This document shows positions 55,020 through 64,000 of a DNA stretch of 64,000 nucleotides, piece after piece. The notes beneath the pieces were generated by a model. The model did no database searches. It worked only from the letters and a program-made list of their open reading frames with translations, and was not told the origin of the DNA. How positions within the stretch are numbered: position 1 is the stretch's first letter; each line of letters starts with the position of its first letter. Origin of the DNA: an uncultured Anaeroplasmataceae bacterium (GTDB lineage Bacteria; Bacillota_I; Bacilli_A; Acholeplasmatales; Anaeroplasmataceae); the NCBI GenBank assembly GCA_944325695.1, contig CALVBA010000001.1:1-64000 (forward strand), in the 5' to 3' direction. Both the position numbers and the translations under genes were made by a program.

Positions 55020-56429
55020 ATGACTAACTATGATGTAGTAATTGTTGGAGCAGGACCAGCAGGGATTTATTGTGCATATGAGTTTATGCTTAAAGATCCC
55101 AACTTAAAAATCTTATTAGTGGAGAAAGGACATGATATTTATCATCGTAAATGTCCTATTTTAGAACATAAAATAGCTAAATGTCCGCAAAATAAAGAAG
55201 GTATTAGTGGATGTTATCCAGCATGTTCTATTACCAATGGATTTGGTGGTGCAGGTGCTTATTCGGATGGCAAGTTTAATATCACATCAGAGTTTGGTGG
55301 ATGGATGACGGACTATCTTGATGATGAAGTAGTTGAAGATTTAATTTCTTATGTTGATGAGATAAATTTAAAACATGGAGCTACAACGCTTATTACAAAT
55401 CCACAAACAAAGATTGTTCGTGAGATTGAACGTAAAGCAATTGCCGTAGGACTTAAACTGTTACGTGCCAAAGTTCGTCACTTAGGAACGGAACAAAATC
55501 TAGAAATTATGAAACGCATTTATGAAGAGTTGAAAAAACATATCGATATGCGTTATAAAGAAGAAGTTACTGATTTAATCGTTGAAAAACAAGAAATTAA
55601 AGGAATTAAAATTGGTGAAGAAAAAATTTTAGCTAAGCATGTTGTTTTAGCTGTTGGACGTGATGGATCAACATGGTTAACTAAGATATGTAATAAATAT
55701 AATATTCCGATGCATAATAATCAAGTTGATATCGGTGTTCGCGTTGAGACCAACGATGTTATTATGGAAGAGATTAATGAAAACTTATATGAAGGTAAAT
55801 TCCTATTTAGAACAAGTGTTGGAACAGTAGTTAGAACTTTCTGTTCTAACCCAAGCGGTCATGTTGTTGTCGAAAATCATTCGGGAACAATGTTAGCTAA
55901 TGGTCATGCTTATAAAGATCCAAAATTAGGAAGTAACAATACTAACTTTGCTTTATTAGTATCACATAAGTTTGCTGATCCGTTTGACAAACCAAATGAG
56001 TATGCTCATGAGGTATCACGATTAGCCAACCAATTAAGCATGGGGTCAATCATTGTACAACGATATGGTGATTTAAAATTAGGTAGAAGAACAACGTATA
56101 AGCGCTTAGATGAGGGATTTGTTAGACCAACATTAAAAGAAGCTGTTCCTGGTGATTTAGGATTAGTACTACCTTATAATACAATGAAATCCATTATTGA
56201 AATGATCGAAGCTCTTGATCATGTTACACCTGGTATTGCCAATGAACATACATTATTTTATGGAGTAGAAGCAAAATTCTATTCAGCTAGACCTGTTTGT
56301 AACGATCATTTTGAGACAGCGATTAAAAATTTATATGTCGCTGGTGATGGAGCTGGAATTACGCGTGGATTAGCTCAAGCAGGTGCTTGTGGGGTATGGA
56401 TTGCGCGCGATATTATCAAAAAAGTTTAA
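55020..56429 (+). CDS. FAD-dependent dehydrogenase (COG2509 type)
   Basis: A 469-residue flavoprotein: Rossmann motif VVIVGAGPAGIYCAYE near the N-terminus, LLVEKGHDI for ribose binding, and GFGGAGAYSDGKFN. A Cys-rich stretch (CPILEHKIAKCPQ, SGCYPACS) is followed by VLAVGRDGSTWL and a C-terminal LYVAGDGAGITRGLAQAGACGV that completes the FAD site. This is the uncharacterised FAD-dependent dehydrogenase family common in anaerobes; the substrate is unknown. ATG 55020 has AAAGGA nine bases upstream; an ATG at 55014 lies too close. It is followed 14 bases later by purA. Confidence 0.88.
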   Translation: MTNYDVVIVGAGPAGIYCAYEFMLKDPNLKILLVEKGHDIYHRKCPILEHKIAKCPQNKEGISGCYPACSITNGFGGAGAYSDGKFNITSEFGGWMTDYLDDEVVEDLISYVDEINLKHGATTLITNPQTKIVREIERKAIAVGLKLLRAKVRHLGTEQNLEIMKRIYEELKKHIDMRYKEEVTDLIVEKQEIKGIKIGEEKILAKHVVLAVGRDGSTWLTKICNKYNIPMHNNQVDIGVRVETNDVIMEEINENLYEGKFLFRTSVGTVVRTFCSNPSGHVVVENHSGTMLANGHAYKDPKLGSNNTNFALLVSHKFADPFDKPNEYAHEVSRLANQLSMGSIIVQRYGDLKLGRRTTYKRLDEGFVRPTLKEAVPGDLGLVLPYNTMKSIIEMIEALDHVTPGIANEHTLFYGVEAKFYSARPVCNDHFETAIKNLYVAGDGAGITRGLAQAGACGVWIARDIIKKV

Positions 56430-56434
56430 GATAG

Positions 56435-58166
<1,732 letters not shown>

Positions 58167-58177
58167 AAGTAATCTAA

Positions 58178-58209
58178 TGAATGTCAGAATGCTTTATCTG
58201 ACATTTTTT
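58178..58209 (+). terminator. terminator after the DUF523 gene
   Basis: AATGTCAGA/TCTGACATT (58180-58188 with 58197-58205), an 8-base loop and a T run. Confidence 0.9.
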
Positions 58210-58262
58210 ATTAGATATTATATAAAATAATGCTATAACACTTAATAAATGGAGGTGTATTG

Positions 58263-59795
58263 ATGCGAACTAGAGAACGTGCAATCTCCAGTGTTCCAAT
58301 GATGATTTTAAGGGTAATATATGGGATTGTAATTATTGCAATTCAAATTTATATTTATTATCTATTGTTTTTTATGAGTCTTAAAATTCCGCACATTTTA
58401 ACTTTTATCAACATAATAGGGCTAATTCTAGCGATTTTTGTTTATAGAAGCAATCGCAATATTAGTTATAAACTTTCTTGGATAATAATTATTTTATTCT
58501 TTAATTTTGCTGGTGTTATGGCATATATAGCATTTGGTCATGGAGATAGTATCCCTCGACGAAAAAATCGTGAACTTCGAAAATATTATGGACAGATTGT
58601 TATTAACAATAACGTTTTAGATGAAATTAAAGAAGTAGATATGAATGCTTATAAGATTGCTAATCTAATTGTTAATGACATTAATTTTCCAATATTTAAA
58701 AACACACAAGTTGTTTTTTTAAATGATGGTAAAGAGAAATATAAATTTTTAATACGTGATTTAAAAGAAGCTAAAGAGTATATTTTTTTAGAGTATTTTA
58801 TTGTAGCTGATGGTGTAATTTGGGAAGAGATAAAAAATATATTAATTGCTAAGGCTAAAGAAGGTGTCATCATTAAAATGATTTATGATGATGTGGGCTC
58901 TAAACCTGTTTTAAATGTTTGGAAAATTAAACAGTTAAATCAAATTAATAATATTGAAATAGTGGCATATAATCCTCTAGGTGTTAATTTAAGTATTTCA
59001 CTTAATTATCGTGATCATCGTAAGATTGTTATTATTGATGGTAAAGTTGCGTATAATGGGGGAATAAATTTAGCTGATGAATATTTTCATATAAAAGATC
59101 GTTTTGGTTTTTGGAGAGATAATGCAATACGTTTATCAGGAGATGCTGTTGATTCTTATCTTCGTTTATTTTGTCAAATGTGGTATATGTCAACTAAACA
59201 AATGCTTGATATTAGTTCTTTTAGAAGATATTCTAGCATAAAATCAAATGGGTATGTATTACCTTTTGGTGATGGTCCAGGATCTAGAAAATATACATCA
59301 TATACTTTGTTTAAACAATTAATCAATCAAGCTGATAAATACCTATATATATCAACGCCATATTTTATTATTGATAGTGAATTTATTCAACAAATTATAA
59401 CAGCTTGTAAATCAGGAATTGATGTTAAAATTTTAATTCCATATATACCAGATAAAAAAATGATTTATTTAGTTACTTTAGCACATTTAGGTAAAATTAT
59501 AAAAGCCGGTGGTAAAGTTTATGCATATAAGCCAGGATTTAATCATGCCAAAACAGTTATCAGCGATGATAAATATGCTTTTATTGGAACAGTTAATGTC
59601 GATTATCGAAGTATGTTCTTACACTTTGAATGTGGAAACTTTTTATATAATAACGATTGCATCAAAGATATGAAAGAAGACTTCTTAAAAGCAGTCAATG
59701 AAAGTGAAATAATAAGTTATGAAAGATGGGAAAAAAGAGCTATTTCAACTAAAGTCTTAGACTTTATTTTAACAGTTTTAGCTCCTTTAATGTAG
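58263..59795 (+). CDS. cls: cardiolipin synthase (phospholipase D type)
   Basis: A 510-residue membrane enzyme that makes cardiolipin from two phosphatidylglycerols. Two N-terminal membrane helices (about 15-75) are followed by two phosphodiesterase HKD motifs: HRKIVIIDGKVAYNGGINLADEYF, and FNHAKTVISDDKYAFIGTVNVDYRS. The C-terminal basic and amphipathic end is typical. ATG 58263 has GGAGG seven bases upstream. Confidence 0.94.
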   Translation: MRTRERAISSVPMMILRVIYGIVIIAIQIYIYYLLFFMSLKIPHILTFINIIGLILAIFVYRSNRNISYKLSWIIIILFFNFAGVMAYIAFGHGDSIPRRKNRELRKYYGQIVINNNVLDEIKEVDMNAYKIANLIVNDINFPIFKNTQVVFLNDGKEKYKFLIRDLKEAKEYIFLEYFIVADGVIWEEIKNILIAKAKEGVIIKMIYDDVGSKPVLNVWKIKQLNQINNIEIVAYNPLGVNLSISLNYRDHRKIVIIDGKVAYNGGINLADEYFHIKDRFGFWRDNAIRLSGDAVDSYLRLFCQMWYMSTKQMLDISSFRRYSSIKSNGYVLPFGDGPGSRKYTSYTLFKQLINQADKYLYISTPYFIIDSEFIQQIITACKSGIDVKILIPYIPDKKMIYLVTLAHLGKIIKAGGKVYAYKPGFNHAKTVISDDKYAFIGTVNVDYRSMFLHFECGNFLYNNDCIKDMKEDFLKAVNESEIISYERWEKRAISTKVLDFILTVLAPLM

Positions 59796-59803
59796 GTGAT
59801 AAA

Positions 59804-60070
59804 ATGACGCAGAGACAAAAGATAATTAATATTATATTTACACTTGTTTTTATGGCAATGCTAATTGGACGAGTATCTGTTACAGATGAGCAATTAGGGT
59901 TTGCATTAAATTTAGGTATTTCAATTCTACTTTTAGGATATATAGTTTTTTGGTTTAAAATGTCATATGATAAGTATCGTAATCAAGAAATTACTTTAAA
60001 AAATTTAAAATCTACAACTATAATTACAATATTAATGTATGTAGTTTTATTAATATTAATATTTTTATAA
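59804..60070 (+). CDS. small three-helix membrane protein of unknown function
   Basis: An 88-residue protein with about three hydrophobic segments (IIFTLVFMAMLIGRVSV, LNLGISILLLGYIVFWF, TIITILMYVVLLILIFL). I recognise no family. It lies 8 bases after cls and 15 before uppP, with TAGGTGATAAA before the ATG, so it is probably cotranscribed with these membrane-lipid genes. Confidence 0.7.
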   Translation: MTQRQKIINIIFTLVFMAMLIGRVSVTDEQLGFALNLGISILLLGYIVFWFKMSYDKYRNQEITLKNLKSTTIITILMYVVLLILIFL

Positions 60071-60085
60071 TTAAGGAGGGGAAAA

Positions 60086-60910
60086 ATGAACTTTATTGAT
60101 GTTTTAAAAACAATTATTTATGGAATTGTTGAAGGAATTACCGAGTGGTTACCGATATCATCAACGGGACATTTAATTTTGTTAGATGAATTTTTACCTT
60201 TAAATGTTTCATCAGATTTTTTAAACGTTTTTAATGTTGTAATCCAATTAGGGGCAATTATAGCGGTTGTAATTTTCTTTTTTAATAAACTTAATCCTTT
60301 TGCAAAAACGAAATCACAAGAAGAAAAAACAGAAACATGGGTTTTATGGTTTAAGGTTTTAGTAGGATCAATTCCTGTAGCGATAATTGGGCTATTATTT
60401 GATGATTTTATTGAATCTAAATTAAGTTCTTCTTTAGTTGTAGCGATAACTTTAGTTATATATGGAGTTTTATTTATTTTAATTGAAAAAAGAAAAAATC
60501 CCTATATTACCGTCAATGAGACAAAACAATTAACTTATAAATTAGCTTTAATTATAGGTACAATGCAAATTTTAGCTTTAATTCCGGGGACATCACGCAG
60601 TGGAATAACTATTTTAGGAGCTATGTTAATCGGTTGTTCAAGAACTGTTTCGGCAGAATTTTCTTTCTTTTTATCCATACCAGCGATGTTTGGGGCAAGT
60701 TTTTTAAAATTGATAAAATTTGGTTTTAACTATCAAACATCAGAAATTATTACTTTATTAATTGGATTAATTTCATCTTTTTTAGTCAGTTTATTTGTTA
60801 TTAAATTTTTAATGGACTTTATTAAAAAACATGATTTTAAACCGTTTGGATATTATCGTATTGTTTTAGGGATAATTATTTTAATTCTATATGTAGTGGC
60901 AGTTATATAA
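60086..60910 (+). CDS. uppP: undecaprenyl-diphosphate phosphatase
   Basis: A 274-residue integral membrane enzyme (BacA/UppP) that recycles the cell-wall lipid carrier and gives bacitracin tolerance. The conserved motifs are GIVEGITEWLPISSTGHLIL (catalytic Glu and His) and PGTSRSGITILGAML (Arg of the phosphatase site). About eight membrane helices are present. AAGGAGGGG precedes the ATG. Confidence 0.97.
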   Translation: MNFIDVLKTIIYGIVEGITEWLPISSTGHLILLDEFLPLNVSSDFLNVFNVVIQLGAIIAVVIFFFNKLNPFAKTKSQEEKTETWVLWFKVLVGSIPVAIIGLLFDDFIESKLSSSLVVAITLVIYGVLFILIEKRKNPYITVNETKQLTYKLALIIGTMQILALIPGTSRSGITILGAMLIGCSRTVSAEFSFFLSIPAMFGASFLKLIKFGFNYQTSEIITLLIGLISSFLVSLFVIKFLMDFIKKHDFKPFGYYRIVLGIIILILYVVAVI

Positions 60911-60946
60911 TATATTCATATTATAAAAACGGAGGGGATTATCATA

Positions 60947-61489
60947 ATTGATTTCAACTCCATTAAAAGTGCGATATTTGGCTCTATAATAGGACAATAC
61001 GTTAGTGATATTATTATCAATACCTTTATTTATCAAATCGATAATCCTTATCGCATAATTACTAATATTAGTCCTTTACCAACATATATTGCTGCATTTA
61101 GTAGTGGTAGTGTGGCTGGATTTTTAGTTGATCATATGGACCGTTTAGCCATTAAACCGATTAGTACCACTACATTTGTTTATGTAAATGATTATTATTC
61201 TAAAAAAATGAAAATAAAGGATATCGATGAAGTTTTAGATACCAAAGGGTTATTAAGTGATATTATTGTTATTTTGATTATTGCTTATATTTTAGACGAT
61301 TCTAGTCGTAATGATTTTTATAATCACTACTATTTACGTAAATATAAGTATAATTTAAATTTAGATACTAACCTAACGTTTTTTAGCATTGTCATTCAGA
61401 TTATTGTTTTAAATCTTTATTCGGTGTATAAAATTAAACGTGAGCTTAGTTCAACTAGAACAGATATAACAATTATTAATGAAAATTAA
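60947..61489 (+). CDS. membrane protein of unknown function with an apparent non-AUG start
   Basis: The reading frame is open from at least 60938 to the TAA at 61487-61489 and contains no ATG, GTG or TTG until GTG 61112. A very strong Shine-Dalgarno GGAGGGG (60931-60937) points to ATT 60947 or ATA 60944. From there the product has 180 residues starting (I)DFNSIKSAIFGSIIGQYVSD. The part upstream of 61112 has coding character: FIYQIDNPYRIITNISPLPTYIAAFSSGS. Hydrophobic stretches lie near residues 10-30, 50-66, 105-118 and 145-162. No family is recognised. It follows uppP by 36 bases. Confidence 0.6.
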   Translation: MDFNSIKSAIFGSIIGQYVSDIIINTFIYQIDNPYRIITNISPLPTYIAAFSSGSVAGFLVDHMDRLAIKPISTTTFVYVNDYYSKKMKIKDIDEVLDTKGLLSDIIVILIIAYILDDSSRNDFYNHYYLRKYKYNLNLDTNLTFFSIVIQIIVLNLYSVYKIKRELSSTRTDITIINEN

Positions 61490-61507
61490 AAAAACTAAAA
61501 AAAACTC

Positions 61508-61535
61508 TTTACATTTAAAAAAAATGTGGTATAAT
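61508..61535 (+). promoter_or_regulatory. promoter of the purine riboswitch transcript
   Basis: TTTACA (61508-61513), a 16-base spacer and TATAAT (61530-61535) with an extended TG at 61527-61528. Confidence 0.85.
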
Positions 61536-61554
61536 ATCATTCGTAGTTCATTTT

Positions 61555-61620
61555 GTATCATATATGTTATCATAACGGGATAACGTTTCTACCTCATACC
61601 TAATATGAGACTATGATTAA
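61555..61620 (+). ncRNA. purine riboswitch aptamer (guanine type), no downstream gene
   Basis: P1 is ATCATA (61557-61562) with TATGAT (61612-61617). P2 is GTTATC/GATAAC (61566-61571 with 61579-61584), with loop L2 ATAACGG. J2/3 is GTTTCTAC (61585-61592), identical to the family core. P3 is CTCAT/ATGAG (61593-61597 with 61605-61609), with loop L3 ACCTAAT; the GG of L2 can pair with the CC of L3. The ligand-specifying base is C (61611), which indicates guanine rather than adenine. P2 and J1/2 are one or two bases shorter than the textbook aptamer. Confidence 0.85.
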
Positions 61621-61629
61621 ATCTCTCTT

Positions 61630-61654
61630 AGACCCTGTGGCGGGGTCTTTTTTT
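61630..61654 (+). terminator. riboswitch terminator
   Basis: AGACCC/GGGTCT (61630-61635 with 61643-61648) followed by six further T residues. It lies 13 bases beyond the aptamer. Downstream on the plus strand no convincing gene follows for about 980 bases. Confidence 0.9.
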
Positions 61655-61710
61655 ATTATAAAATTAAGTTTAGATGATAGTTAGTCATATAAGAAAATAC
61701 AATTAAAATT

Positions 61711-61747
61711 AAAAGGATTGACATCTATAATGTATAGACATCAATCC
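61711..61747 (-). terminator. probable terminator of the ywaF-like gene
   Basis: Imperfect 15-bp inverted repeat (61715-61729 with 61733-61747, two mismatches), followed on the minus strand by TTTTAATTTTAATT. The T tract is interrupted. Confidence 0.6.
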
Positions 61748-61820
61748 AATAATCAATTAATATTAAGTTATTTTTACTTAGTGCAATTTATAAGATTCAC
61801 CATAGTCCTTTTGTTTTATG

Positions 61821-62552
61821 TTAATTATTTAGAATATTAATTTTCTTATTTTGTAAGAAATATATAACTTGTGTCACTAAAATAACACCAATAAAGATTA
61901 TTGGTACTAAAATGAAAACATGGTATGGAGCTTTTATTTGATTTAAAAGGGGAATTCCATCTGGACTAGCAAGTCCAATATAATTAGTTCCACGAATTGT
62001 ATTTGCGATAAAAGCTAAAGATATCATAATAATAAAACCAATTGTTGTGGCTTTAATATGTTCTTTTAACTTAGGCATTTTATAAACTTTCATCAATAAT
62101 AAAATTTGTAGAATCATTAATCCATGACTAAACATCGATTGCACGCTCATTAAATGAATTCCACCATAGTCGTAGAAAACCCATAACGGGTAAATCATTA
62201 CTCCAATTCCACCTAATAATGCACATGCTGATATAAAGGGATATAATTTTTCTTTTTTAAATAAAATAATGAAAGGCATGAATAAGCATACTTGATTACA
62301 AATGTCAAATCTAAAAATTCTTAAACTTTGATCGCGATAAATAAACCACCAAATCATTCTAAAAATTTCTAACCCTAAGATAATTTTTGCTACATTGCAA
62401 ACGTTTTTCTCACTTTTATCTACTTTTAACATGACGATAATAATCATAATAATATTTAAACCGGATAAAATAAAATGTTCTAGTGTAAAAAGTTTATTTT
62501 CGGGTTGAAAATAATCACCATAAGCTATAAACCACTTATAAAATTCGTACAT
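61821..62552 (-). CDS. YwaF-like (TIGR02206) integral membrane protein
   Basis: A 243-residue protein with six or seven membrane helices. The family pattern is visible: GDYFQPENKLFTLEHFILSGLNI, WWFIYRDQSLRIFRFDICNQVCLFMPF, and GTNYIGLASP near the end. The function is unknown. ATG 62552 is preferred because AAGGATGTGA lies just upstream; the frame opens 30 codons earlier in promoter-like DNA. It is the only minus-strand gene right of the origin, and its 3' end faces the orphan riboswitch. Confidence 0.82.
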   Translation of the reverse strand: MYEFYKWFIAYGDYFQPENKLFTLEHFILSGLNIIMIIIVMLKVDKSEKNVCNVAKIILGLEIFRMIWWFIYRDQSLRIFRFDICNQVCLFMPFIILFKKEKLYPFISACALLGGIGVMIYPLWVFYDYGGIHLMSVQSMFSHGLMILQILLLMKVYKMPKLKEHIKATTIGFIIMISLAFIANTIRGTNYIGLASPDGIPLLNQIKAPYHVFILVPIIFIGVILVTQVIYFLQNKKINILNN

Positions 62553-62600
62553 GAATTCACATCCTTTATAATTAATAATTGTAGTATGAAAAAAAGATAT

Positions 62601-62613
62601 TATAATGTATAAT
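62601..62613 (+). promoter_or_regulatory. promoter of the small membrane protein gene
   Basis: Two overlapping -10 candidates, TATAAT at 62601-62606 and at 62608-62613. A TTGTAG at 62579-62584 lies 16 bases before the first. Confidence 0.5.
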
Positions 62614-62630
62614 ATACTAGGGTGATTTAT

Positions 62631-63020
62631 TTGAATCAACAAATAAAAATATTATGTTTGTCAGTAATACTTATTTCCTTAATATCATACATTGTATTTA
62701 TTATATTTTACAATAGAAATAAAAGCAATAACTTATATTTGAAAACAAAGAAAACTTGTGATAATCTTTTTAAATGGAAAATTTTACTTTTTATAATTTT
62801 TATCATTTTGATAAGTAACGTAAGTGAACAAATATTAATATTAAATTCAACAAGTACCAGTATTTTTGTAGTATTATTTATTTTATTTTTTATAATATTA
62901 CATATTATCCGTATTTTAATGTATAAAAAGAAATGGTTATTTTATTATAGTTTTTTCAAGCTGATTACTATTTTATCGATTGATTCATTGATGATTGCTA
63001 GTATTTTTACTATTGTATAG
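62631..63020 (+). CDS. small membrane protein of unknown function, TTG start
   Basis: A 129-residue protein with about four hydrophobic segments: near the N-terminus (LCLSVILISLISYIVFIIFY), two in the middle, and one at the end (LITILSIDSLMIASIFTIV). No family is recognised. TTG 62631 is proposed as start, with AGGGTGA five bases upstream. The GTG at 62622 has no ribosome-binding site. It is 11 bases upstream of the AAC(3)-family gene and probably cotranscribed. Confidence 0.65.
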   Translation: MNQQIKILCLSVILISLISYIVFIIFYNRNKSNNLYLKTKKTCDNLFKWKILLFIIFIILISNVSEQILILNSTSTSIFVVLFILFFIILHIIRILMYKKKWLFYYSFFKLITILSIDSLMIASIFTIV

Positions 63021-63031
63021 GAGGTATAAAA

Positions 63032-63811
63032 ATGCATACATATAATTCGTTATATCGTCAAATTGCTGACTTAGGACTAAAAAAAGATGATACATTGTTA
63101 ATCCATTCATCGCTAAAAAGCGTTGGTGAAATCGAGGGTGGAGCTGAAACACTTCTTGAAGCTTTAGAAGATTATTTTAAAGATGGATTATTGATTTTTC
63201 CGACCCATACTTGGAGTTACATTCAAAAAGACGGCGATGTATTTGATAAAGTTAATAGTGATTCATGTGTAGGAGCTTTGACTAACATTGCTCGCAAAAG
63301 ACAAGGTTATTATCGCAGTAACCACCCAACACATTCGGTTTGTGCCAAAGGGAATAAAGCATATGAATATGTGCAATTAGATAACGAAACATCAACGCCA
63401 ACAAAACCAGATGGATGTTTTGGAATATTAAAAGATATCAATGGATATATTTTGTTTTTAGGGGCAAAATTATCTAAAAATACTTTTGTTCATAGCATAG
63501 AAGAGGCGATGAATGTCCCTAATCGTTTTACGGATAAAAAATTTAATTTTATTACTTTAATGGAAGATGGTACGAAAAAAGAATATCAAACATATCGTCA
63601 TTATAATAAAGAGTGTCCGCATATTTCAGATAACTATGAGAAATTACTACCATTTTTCTTAGAAAAGAATATTGCTCAAAAACATCAAATTGGTGATGCA
63701 GAGTGTTATTTAGTTGATGCTAAAAAATGTTTTGATTTTGTATGTGATATTTTAAATCAAGACATCGATGCTTTATCAACAAATAAAGATATTAAAAATT
63801 TAATAAGATAA
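63032..63811 (+). CDS. AAC(3)-family aminoglycoside/antibiotic N-acetyltransferase
   Basis: A 259-residue enzyme of the Antibiotic_NAT (AAC(3)/YokD/FrbF) family, which uses acetyl-CoA and is unrelated in fold to GNAT. Landmarks: LLIHSSLKSVGEIEGGAETLLEAL, LIFPTHTWSY, SNHPTHSVCAKG (the HPTHS catalytic region), CFGILKDINGYILFLGA and VHSIEEAMNVPNR. YokD-like members are widespread in Bacilli without proven drug resistance, so resistance should not be assumed. GGAGG precedes the ATG. Confidence 0.9.
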   Translation: MHTYNSLYRQIADLGLKKDDTLLIHSSLKSVGEIEGGAETLLEALEDYFKDGLLIFPTHTWSYIQKDGDVFDKVNSDSCVGALTNIARKRQGYYRSNHPTHSVCAKGNKAYEYVQLDNETSTPTKPDGCFGILKDINGYILFLGAKLSKNTFVHSIEEAMNVPNRFTDKKFNFITLMEDGTKKEYQTYRHYNKECPHISDNYEKLLPFFLEKNIAQKHQIGDAECYLVDAKKCFDFVCDILNQDIDALSTNKDIKNLIR

Positions 63812-63817
63812 TAAAAA

Positions 63818-63851
63818 TCTTGAAAAGGATGAAAACTTTTCGAGTTTTTTT
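63818..63851 (+). terminator. terminator of the AAC(3)-family gene
   Basis: CTTGAAAAG/CTTTTCGAG (63819-63827 with 63836-63844, one G-U pair), an 8-base loop and seven T residues. Confidence 0.88.
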
Positions 63852-63887
63852 ATTTTTAAATATATTTTTTCTTTTAATAAAACAAGA

Positions 63888-63916
63888 TTGTTTTTAAATT
63901 CGTAAAATGATATAAT
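63888..63916 (+). promoter_or_regulatory. promoter of the last, partial gene
   Basis: TTGTTT (63888-63893), a 17-base spacer and TATAAT (63911-63916) with an extended TG at 63908-63909. Confidence 0.75.
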
Positions 63917-63936
63917 TTTTTAAGGATGTGATTATT

Positions 63937-64000
63937 ATGCTTTTGTCATTAACTAATTATTTAAATGAAATGCAGATAGAAGCTAATGACAAAATCACTG
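63937..64000 (+). CDS. start of an unidentified gene (cut by the window edge)
   Basis: ATG 63937 has AAGGATGTG upstream and a good promoter. Only 21 residues are visible (MLLSLTNYLNEMQIEANDKI...). No family can be assigned from this. Confidence 0.65.
   Translation, partial: MLLSLTNYLNEMQIEANDKIT

Noticed and set aside
61112-61489. GTG 61112 as the true start of the membrane protein gene
   Set aside because: There is no ribosome-binding site before it, while coding character and a perfect GGAGGGG lie in frame upstream.
61730-61840. 36-codon plus-strand ORF after the riboswitch terminator (MYRHQSNNQ...)
   Set aside because: The only AAAGGA is 12 bases away, the ORF is built from the minus-strand hairpin, and it runs into the end of the ywaF-like gene. 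I could not call it the riboswitch target.

Overview
The window is a chromosomal segment of a very AT-rich, low-GC Gram-positive bacterium (class Bacilli in the broad sense; an Erysipelotrichales-like or Mollicutes-related gut or host-associated anaerobe is my best guess). The reasons are the canonical Bacillus-type origin order, a T-box asnS leader, a purine riboswitch, Gram-positive lipoprotein signals, a pyruvate-formate-lyase glycyl radical domain, and the standard genetic code with TGA as stop. Shine-Dalgarno sites often read AAGGATGTGA, and several promoters carry an extended -10 of the form TGNTATAAT. I recognise no tRNA, rRNA, CRISPR array, insertion sequence or prophage.

The replication origin lies at about 46.6-49.0 kb and organises the whole window. 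Leftward (minus strand) run dnaA, dnaN, yaaA, recF, gyrB and gyrA. Rightward (plus strand) run rpmH, rnpA, yidC and jag. Almost every gene points away from oriC; the exceptions are the lysS tail and a GyrI-like gene at the far left, and a ywaF-like gene at the right.

Left arm, from the edge toward oriC: the lysS 3' end and a GyrI-like protein; a six-gene operon (ABC ATPase, two permeases, substrate-binding lipoprotein, SNase-type nuclease lipoprotein, multi-OB/Ig-like lipoprotein) that looks like extracellular nucleic-acid breakdown joined to uptake; asnS with an Asn T-box; yebC; a complete phosphate regulon (pstS-pstC-pstA-pstB-phoU-phoP-phoR) with a PhoP-box-like promoter, a circularly permuted PstS and an enlarged PstA; a NatAB-like ABC transporter; a YiaK-like dehydrogenase; a 1019-residue helicase-nuclease fusion; a free-standing glycyl radical domain; a heterodimeric ABC exporter; a membrane glycan locus made of two duplicated pairs (two GT2 synthases and two GtrA-YfhO-like fusions); a HAD phosphatase; and an acetyltransferase-M20 peptidase fusion.

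Right arm: after rpmH-rnpA-yidC-jag come a permuted papain-fold lipid or peptide hydrolase candidate that looks leaderless, rmuC, pepF, an FAD-dependent dehydrogenase, purA, a DUF523 protein, cardiolipin synthase, uppP, a membrane protein that appears to begin at a non-AUG codon, an apparently orphan guanine-type purine riboswitch with its terminator, ywaF-like, a small membrane protein, an AAC(3)-family acetyltransferase and the start of one more gene. The most novel items are the permuted PstS, the orphan riboswitch, the nuclease-transporter operon, the helicase-nuclease fusion, the GNAT-M20 fusion and the non-AUG gene.
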